NCBI RefSeq assembly: GCF_019793435.1
Contig: NZ_JAILYH010000006.1
Coordinates: 275,425 to 339,424 of the forward strand
Origin: Rhizobium redzepovicii
GTDB taxonomy: Bacteria > Pseudomonadota > Alphaproteobacteria > Rhizobiales > Rhizobiaceae
Direction: 5' to 3'
Length of the DNA stretch: 64,000 nt
The notes under the pieces are model-generated. The model had not been told where the DNA came from. It made no database searches and saw nothing but the letters and a program-made list of their open reading frames with translations. How positions within the stretch are numbered: the stretch's first letter is position 1; the number at the start of each line of letters is the position of its first letter. A program made the translations under genes and the position numbers. Positions 58,744 to 64,000 of the stretch are shown one piece after another.

Positions 58744-60362
58744 TGCACATGAAGAAGCATCTCACCCCAGCCGAAGCGGCCGCGCTCATCCCGGATGGCG
58801 CCGTCGTGACGGTATCGTCTTCGAGCGGTCTCGGTTGCCCGGATCTCATGCTGAAGGCGATCGGCGAGCGTTTCGAGGCGACCGGCCATCCCCGTGATTT
58901 GACGACCCTTCATCCGATCGCTGCCGGCGACATGAGCGGTATCAAGGGCATCGACCATATTGCCAGGAAGGGCCTGCTGAAACGTATCATCGGCGGCTCC
59001 TACCCGTCGGGACCGTCATCGTCCGAGCCGCCGCTGATCTGGCAGATGATCACCAACAACGAGATCCCGGCCTACAACATTCCCTCTGGCATCCTGTTCG
59101 ACATCCATCGCGAAGCCGCCGCCAAGCGGCCGGGCGTGCTGACCAAGATCGGCGTCGACACATTCGTCGACCCCCGGCGGCAGGGCTGCGCGATGAACGA
59201 GCTGGCTTCGGAGCAGCAGGTGGTCAAGCGCGTCAGCTTCGAGGGCGACGACTGGCTGTTCTTCCCCTCGATCGTCCCTCAGGTCGCCATCATCCGCGCC
59301 ACCACCGCTGATGAGCGCGGCAACCTGACATACGAACATGAGGGCGCCTATCTCGGCGGTCTCGATCAGGCGCTCGCCGCCCGCAACAACGGCGGCATCG
59401 TCATCGCCCAGGTCAAGCGGATCACCAAGGAAGGCTCTTTGAAACCGCATGACGTCCGAGTGCCGGGAATGCTGGTCGACTATATCGTCGTCGATCCCGA
59501 TCAGAAGCAGACAACGCAGACTGGGTATGATCCGGCGATTTCGGGTGAGATCTTCCGCCCGCTCGACAGCTTCCACGTTCCGGAGTTCAATGTTCAGAAG
59601 GTGATCGCGCGCCGTGTCGCGCAGGAGTTGCAGGCGGGAAGCTGCGTCAATCTCGGCTTCGGAATTTCGGCCAATGTACCGCGCATTCTGCTGGAGGAGG
59701 GGCTCCACGGCGCCGTCACCTGGGTGATCGAGCAAGGCGCGGTCGGCGGCGTGCCGCTGCTCGATTTCGCCTTCGGCTGCGCCTCCAATGCCGACGCCTA
59801 TATGCCATCCCCTTATCAGTTCACTTACTTTCAGGGCGCTGGCTTCGATGCGTCGCTGCTCTCCTTCCTCGAGATCGGCAAGGACGGGTCGGTCAACGTC
59901 TCCAAACTTTCCTTCCGGCCGCATGTGACGGCCGGCGCCGGCGGCTTCGTCGACATCACGGCGCGGGCAAAGAAGATTGTTTTTTCAGGCATGTTCAACG
60001 CCGGGGCGAAGCTTTCGATCGCCGATGGGGCTCTGCTCATTGAAAAAGAGGGCAAGCTGAAGAAGCTCGTCAACAAGGTCGAACACGTCACTTTCAGCGG
60101 CAGGCGGGCGATCGAGCAGGGGCAGGATATCATCTATGTCACCGAGCGCTGCGTGATGAAGTTGACGCCCGAAGGCATCGTCCTCACCGAGATCGCCCCG
60201 GGCGTCGATCTTCAGTCCCAGATCCTCGATCAGTCCGAATTTCCGCTGATCGTCGCGCCCGACCTGAAGGTCATGGATGCGACACTCTTCGGCGAGGCCG
60301 GCATCGGCCTGTCGCTTCCAGCCAAACGGGCACGGACGCTGGAGGGCACTTTCCATGGCTAG
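58743..60362 (+). CDS. Fused acyl CoA:acetate/3-ketoacid CoA-transferase
   Basis: A 539-residue family I CoA-transferase with the alpha and beta halves fused. The glycine-rich stretch SSSSGLGCPD lies in the first half, and the catalytic glutamate in WVIEQGAVGGVP opens the second. It moves CoA between carboxylic acids, here probably activating an acid that enoyl-CoA hydratase uses. Start ATG at 58743 shares one base with the lacI stop; an ATG six bases later is an alternative. Its end overlaps the next gene by 8 bases. Confidence 0.92.
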   Translation: MHMKKHLTPAEAAALIPDGAVVTVSSSSGLGCPDLMLKAIGERFEATGHPRDLTTLHPIAAGDMSGIKGIDHIARKGLLKRIIGGSYPSGPSSSEPPLIWQMITNNEIPAYNIPSGILFDIHREAAAKRPGVLTKIGVDTFVDPRRQGCAMNELASEQQVVKRVSFEGDDWLFFPSIVPQVAIIRATTADERGNLTYEHEGAYLGGLDQALAARNNGGIVIAQVKRITKEGSLKPHDVRVPGMLVDYIVVDPDQKQTTQTGYDPAISGEIFRPLDSFHVPEFNVQKVIARRVAQELQAGSCVNLGFGISANVPRILLEEGLHGAVTWVIEQGAVGGVPLLDFAFGCASNADAYMPSPYQFTYFQGAGFDASLLSFLEIGKDGSVNVSKLSFRPHVTAGAGGFVDITARAKKIVFSGMFNAGAKLSIADGALLIEKEGKLKKLVNKVEHVTFSGRRAIEQGQDIIYVTERCVMKLTPEGIVLTEIAPGVDLQSQILDQSEFPLIVAPDLKVMDATLFGEAGIGLSLPAKRARTLEGTFHG

Positions 60363-61134
60363 CGGAACAGTCAGGATCGATATCGACGGACATGTTGCGA
60401 CCCTGACAATTTGTCGTCCTGAGAAACTCAACGCGCTCGATCTCGACATGCTGAAAGCCTTGGCGGACGCCGCCGATGCCGTGGAGGCAAACCCGGACGT
60501 ACGCGCCGCGGTTCTGACCGGTGAAGGAAAGGGTTTTTCCGCCGGAGGCGATATCAAGGCCTGGGGCGGAATGCTGCCCCAGGAGTTCGGTCACGCCTGG
60601 GTTCGGCATGGTCACCGGATCTTCGAACGGCTGGCGACGCTTCGGGTGCCGCTGGTCGCGGCGCTGAACGGCCACGCTCTCGGAGGCGGGCTCGAGCTGG
60701 CGGGCGTTGCCGACATTCGCATCGCCGAGGAACACATTAAGATAGGCCTGCCGGAAACCGGCCTTGGCATGGTGCCGGGCTGGTCCGGCACCCAGCGTCT
60801 CGTGCGCCGGTTCGGCGCCCAGGCCGTCCGTCGCATGGCGCTCGGCGGCGAGATATTCACCGCCGAGGAAGCCCGCCTGCTCGGTATCGTCGACGCGGTC
60901 GTTCCGACAGGAAACTCGGTCGCCGCCGCCAGGGAATATGCCGGGCGGATCGCGGCGAGGGGACCGGCGGCCCTCGAGATCGTCAAATTGATGATCGCAT
61001 CGGCGAACGGCGAAGACAACGGAACGGCGGTCGAAGCCCTGGGCTCGATCCTCGCCGCGAAAACCGGCGATCTGAAGGAGGGCGTCGCATCATTCAGCGA
61101 GAAGCGCCCGGCAACGTTCAAGGGAGAATGGTAA
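60355..61134 (+). CDS. Enoyl-CoA hydratase/isomerase family protein
   Basis: A 259-residue crotonase-fold enzyme. GKGFSAGGDIKA forms the oxyanion hole, and both catalytic glutamates of true hydratases are present (GHALGGGLELAG and GLPETGLGMVPG). It therefore likely hydrates an enoyl-CoA. The ATG lies within the end of the transferase, and the stop shares one base with the ALDH start. Substrate unknown. Confidence 0.92.
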   Translation: MASGTVRIDIDGHVATLTICRPEKLNALDLDMLKALADAADAVEANPDVRAAVLTGEGKGFSAGGDIKAWGGMLPQEFGHAWVRHGHRIFERLATLRVPLVAALNGHALGGGLELAGVADIRIAEEHIKIGLPETGLGMVPGWSGTQRLVRRFGAQAVRRMALGGEIFTAEEARLLGIVDAVVPTGNSVAAAREYAGRIAARGPAALEIVKLMIASANGEDNGTAVEALGSILAAKTGDLKEGVASFSEKRPATFKGEW

Positions 61135-62654
61135 TGACGGTTCTCGTCAACCCCACGGCGCTCAGCGACCACAAGGCGCGCGATTTCAAGATGCTGATCG
61201 ACGGCAAATGGGAGGCCGGCGCCTCCAATCCGATCGAACGTATCGCGCCAAGCCATGACGTCGTGGTCAGCCGGTTTTCGACCGGCAGTCGGAAGGATGC
61301 CGAGCGCGCGATTGCTGCAGCACGCAAGGCCTTCGATGACGGGCCGTGGCCGCGCATGACCGCGTCCGAACGCTCCGCCATCCTGCTCAAGGCTGCAGAT
61401 CTGATCGCGGCGCGTGCTGAAGAACTGGCATTTCTCGATGCCATCGAGGCAGGCAAACCCATCACCCAGGTGAGGGGAGAAATTGCCGGCTCGGTCGACA
61501 TCTGGCGCTATGCGGCGGCTTTGGCACGCGATCTCCATGGCGAAAGTTACAATACGCTCGGCGACGGCACGCTCGGCGTCGTCCTGCGCGAAGCGATCGG
61601 CGTTGTCTCGATCATCACGCCGTGGAACTTCCCGTTCCTGATCGTCGGCCAGAAACTGCCCTTCGCGCTCGCCGCAGGCTGCACGGCCGTCGTCAAGCCT
61701 TCGGAACTGACGTCGGGATCGACGCTCGTCTTGGGCGAAATCCTGCAGCAGGCGGGCATTCCCGATGGCGTCGTCAATATTGTCACCGGTACGGGACCTG
61801 AAGTCGGCGCGGTCATGACCTCGCATCCCGATGTCGACATGGTCTCCTTCACCGGCTCGACCGGTGTCGGAAAACTGACGATGTCGAATGCCGCGCAGAC
61901 GCTGAAGAAAGTCTCGCTGGAGCTGGGCGGCAAGAACCCGCAGATCGTTTTCCCCGATGCCGACCTCGATGCCTTCATCGATGCCGCGGTCTTCGGCGCC
62001 TATTTCAATGCCGGCGAGTGCTGCAACGCCGGCTCGCGGCTGATCCTTCACAAGTCGATCGCCTCAGACGTCGTCAGGCGTGTCGCCGAGCTGTCGAAGG
62101 GGGTGAAGGTCGGCGATCCCCTCGATCCCTCGACGCAGGTCGGCGCGATCATCACGCCGCACCATTTGGAGAAGATTTCAGGCTATGTCGCCGGCGCCAG
62201 GAGCAGCGGCGCCCGCGTCGCCCATGGCGGCGAGACGCTCGACCTCGGCATGGGGCAGTTCATGTCGCCGACGATCCTCGAAGCCGTCACGCCCGATATG
62301 CCGGTGGCGCGCGAGGAAGTCTTTGGTCCGGTCCTGTCAGTCCTGACATTCGAGACTTCAGCCGAAGCGATCAGGATTGCCAATTCCATCGACTACGGCC
62401 TGTCGGCCGGTGTCTGGAGCCGTGATTTCGACACCTGCCTGACGATCGGCCGGTCGGTGCGGGCGGGCACGGTCTGGATGAACACCTTCATGGACGGCGC
62501 CTCGGAGCTTCCCTTCGGCGGCTACAAGCAGAGCGGCCTCGGCCGCGAACTCGGCCGCCATGCGGTCGAGGATTATACCGAGACCAAGACGCTGAACATG
62601 CATATCGGTAAACGCACCGGTTGGTGGATGCCGCAGACGGAAAAGCTGGCCTAG
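61134..62654 (+). CDS. NAD(P)-dependent aldehyde dehydrogenase
   Basis: A 506-residue ALDH. It has the cofactor motif [20 protein letters not shown], the general-base Glu in LELGGKNP, and the catalytic Cys in [21 protein letters not shown] near residue 395 and the C-terminal [16 protein letters not shown] are normal. Start ATG 61134 with GGGAGA upstream, sharing one base with the hydratase stop. In this operon it probably oxidises an aldehyde to an acid, feeding the CoA-transferase or following the hydratase. Confidence 0.94.
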   Translation: MTVLVNPTALSDHKARDFKMLIDGKWEAGASNPIERIAPSHDVVVSRFSTGSRKDAERAIAAARKAFDDGPWPRMTASERSAILLKAADLIAARAEELAFLDAIEAGKPITQVRGEIAGSVDIWRYAAALARDLHGESYNTLGDGTLGVVLREAIGVVSIITPWNFPFLIVGQKLPFALAAGCTAVVKPSELTSGSTLVLGEILQQAGIPDGVVNIVTGTGPEVGAVMTSHPDVDMVSFTGSTGVGKLTMSNAAQTLKKVSLELGGKNPQIVFPDADLDAFIDAAVFGAYFNAGECCNAGSRLILHKSIASDVVRRVAELSKGVKVGDPLDPSTQVGAIITPHHLEKISGYVAGARSSGARVAHGGETLDLGMGQFMSPTILEAVTPDMPVAREEVFGPVLSVLTFETSAEAIRIANSIDYGLSAGVWSRDFDTCLTIGRSVRAGTVWMNTFMDGASELPFGGYKQSGLGRELGRHAVEDYTETKTLNMHIGKRTGWWMPQTEKLA

Positions 62655-62742
62655 CTGGCAAAGCAACTACGCCCGGGGAGGGCGGGTAATCGGATGCGGG
62701 AATGGTCCTGCATCTTCCAAGAGGGAACTGGGAGGTTCTTCG

Positions 62743-64000
62743 ATGAATAGGTTTTTGACCACCACGGCCGTGATCGCATTGTCTCTGGCGGGCGCCCATG
62801 TCGCGGCGCAGGCAGCCGACGTGAAGGAAGTGCAGATGCTGCACTGGTGGACATCAGGCGGCGAAGCGGCGGCCTTGAACGTCTTGAAGCAGGATCTGTC
62901 GAAGGAAGGCTTTGCCTGGAAGGACGTTCCGGTTGCCGGCGGCGGCGGTGATGCGGCGATGACGGCGCTGAAGGCGATGGTGGCGGCCGGCACCTATCCG
63001 ACAGCCTCGCAGATGCTGGGTTATACCGTCCTCGATTATGCCCAGGCCGGCGTCATGGGCGACCTGACCGAGACGGCGAAGAAGGAAGGCTGGGACAAGT
63101 CGGTGCCGGCGGCGCTGCAGAAGTTCTCCGTCTATGACGGCAAATGGGTCGCAGCCCCCGTCAACGTCCACTCGGTCAACTGGCTGTGGATCAACAAGGC
63201 GGTGATGGACAAGATCGGCGGCACTGAGCCGAAGAGCTTCGACGACCTGATCGCGCTGCTCGACAAGGCCAAGGCTGCCGGTGTCATTCCCTTGGCGCTC
63301 GGCGGCCAGAACTGGCAGGAAGCGACGATGTTCGATTCCATCGTGCTGTCGACCGGCGGCCCGGAGTTCTACAAGAAGGCCTTCAACGACCTCGATGAGG
63401 AGTCGTTGAAGTCGGACACGATGAAGAAGTCCTTCGACAATCTGGCGAAGATCGTCAAATACGTCGACCCGAACTTCTCCGGCCGCGACTGGAACCTCGC
63501 GACCGCCATGGTCATCAAGGGTGATGCGCTGGTGCAGGTGATGGGCGACTGGGCCAAGGGCGAATTCGTCGCCGCCAAGAAGACCCCGGACAAGGACTTC
63601 CTCTGCTACCGCTTCCCCGGCACCGATGGCAGCGTCGTCTACAACTCCGACATGTTCGGCATGTTCAACGTCCCCGACGACCGCAAGGCGGCGCAGGTGG
63701 CGCTGGCGACGGCGACGCTGTCGAAGAGCTTCCAGTCGGCCTTCAACGTCGTCAAGGGTTCGGTGCCGGCGCGCACCGACGTTCCCGACACCGACTTCGA
63801 CGCCTGCGGCAAGAAGGGCATCGCCGACCTGAAGGCGGCCAATGAGGGCGGCACGCTGTTCGGCTCGCTCGCCCAGGGCTATGGCGCCCCGCCGGCGATC
63901 GCCAATGCCTATAAGGACGTCGTCTCGAAGTTCGTCCACGGCCAGATCAAGAGCTCCGACGAAGCCGTCAAGCAACTCGTCCAGGCGATCGACGACGCCC
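62743..64000 (+). CDS. Sugar ABC transporter substrate-binding protein (3' end outside window)
   Basis: 419 codons are visible and the frame is still open at the window end. A signal peptide (residues 1-25, ending VAAQAAD) is followed by [19 protein letters not shown], typical of glucose/mannose-type binding proteins, and [13 protein letters not shown] further on. The size suggests that little is missing. GGGAGGT lies before the ATG. It starts 88 bases after the ALDH stop, past a short GC-rich dyad (CGCCC/GGGCG near 62669-62685) that may tune expression. Permease genes are expected beyond the end. Confidence 0.9.
   Translation, partial: MNRFLTTTAVIALSLAGAHVAAQAADVKEVQMLHWWTSGGEAAALNVLKQDLSKEGFAWKDVPVAGGGGDAAMTALKAMVAAGTYPTASQMLGYTVLDYAQAGVMGDLTETAKKEGWDKSVPAALQKFSVYDGKWVAAPVNVHSVNWLWINKAVMDKIGGTEPKSFDDLIALLDKAKAAGVIPLALGGQNWQEATMFDSIVLSTGGPEFYKKAFNDLDEESLKSDTMKKSFDNLAKIVKYVDPNFSGRDWNLATAMVIKGDALVQVMGDWAKGEFVAAKKTPDKDFLCYRFPGTDGSVVYNSDMFGMFNVPDDRKAAQVALATATLSKSFQSAFNVVKGSVPARTDVPDTDFDACGKKGIADLKAANEGGTLFGSLAQGYGAPPAIANAYKDVVSKFVHGQIKSSDEAVKQLVQAIDDA

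Overview
The window is a GC-rich, gene-dense stretch of an alphaproteobacterial chromosome. Protein sequences and gene order fit the genus Rhizobium (R. etli / R. leguminosarum group). The assignment rests on the order tRNA-Tyr, tRNA-Gly, tuf, tRNA-Trp, secE, nusG, rplKAJL, rpoBC, rpsLG, fusA, tuf, then the S10, spc and alpha clusters, with adk directly after secY and no rpmJ or infA. It was made by reading the sequence, without a database search.

Layout. 0-5 kb: NAD kinase and a secreted protein (minus strand), tRNA-Thr, several small secreted or membrane proteins, a double-domain Inh-type inhibitor-like protein and the 23S rRNA methyltransferase RlmB. 5-12 kb: tRNA-Tyr and tRNA-Gly lead into the first tuf gene. 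A nucleotide-sugar-epimerase-like gene and a 44-residue membrane peptide lie between tuf and tRNA-Trp, and secE, nusG and rplKAJL follow. 12-21 kb: rpoB and rpoC, ended by a strong terminator. 21-41 kb: the str cluster (rpsL, rpsG, fusA, second tuf), the S10 cluster (rpsJ to rpsQ), the spc cluster (rplN to adk) and the alpha cluster (rpsM to rplQ). These units are punctuated by RNA hairpins, several followed by U runs, which suggests the 20-kb cluster is transcribed in segments.

41-64 kb is accessory and metabolic. A DUF2809 gene carries two apparent one-base losses. It is followed by the periplasmic methionine sulfoxide reductase pair msrPQ, ilvD, an LprI-like secreted protein, a DUF1232 protein, a DegP-type protease overlapping rarA, a VIT-like membrane protein, a DUF1883 protein, two alpha/beta hydrolases (one with Gly at the nucleophile position), a divergent SDR/LysR pair, an AhpD-like protein, a soluble double-PAS histidine kinase with no neighbouring response regulator, and a frameshifted small gene. 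The window ends in a LacI-headed operon: regulator, fused CoA-transferase, enoyl-CoA hydratase and aldehyde dehydrogenase with overlapping junctions, then a sugar-type ABC binding protein cut by the window end. Two matching 12-14 bp operators precede it, one inside the predicted promoter spacer.

No clearly new multi-gene defence or mobile system was found: there are no transposases, phage genes or CRISPR arrays. The best leads are the LacI-controlled CoA-thioester operon with paired operators, the tandem and mutually exclusive hairpins before rplJ, the hairpin built on the fusA stop codon, the terminator-like punctuation of the ribosomal cluster, and the serine-less hydrolase.
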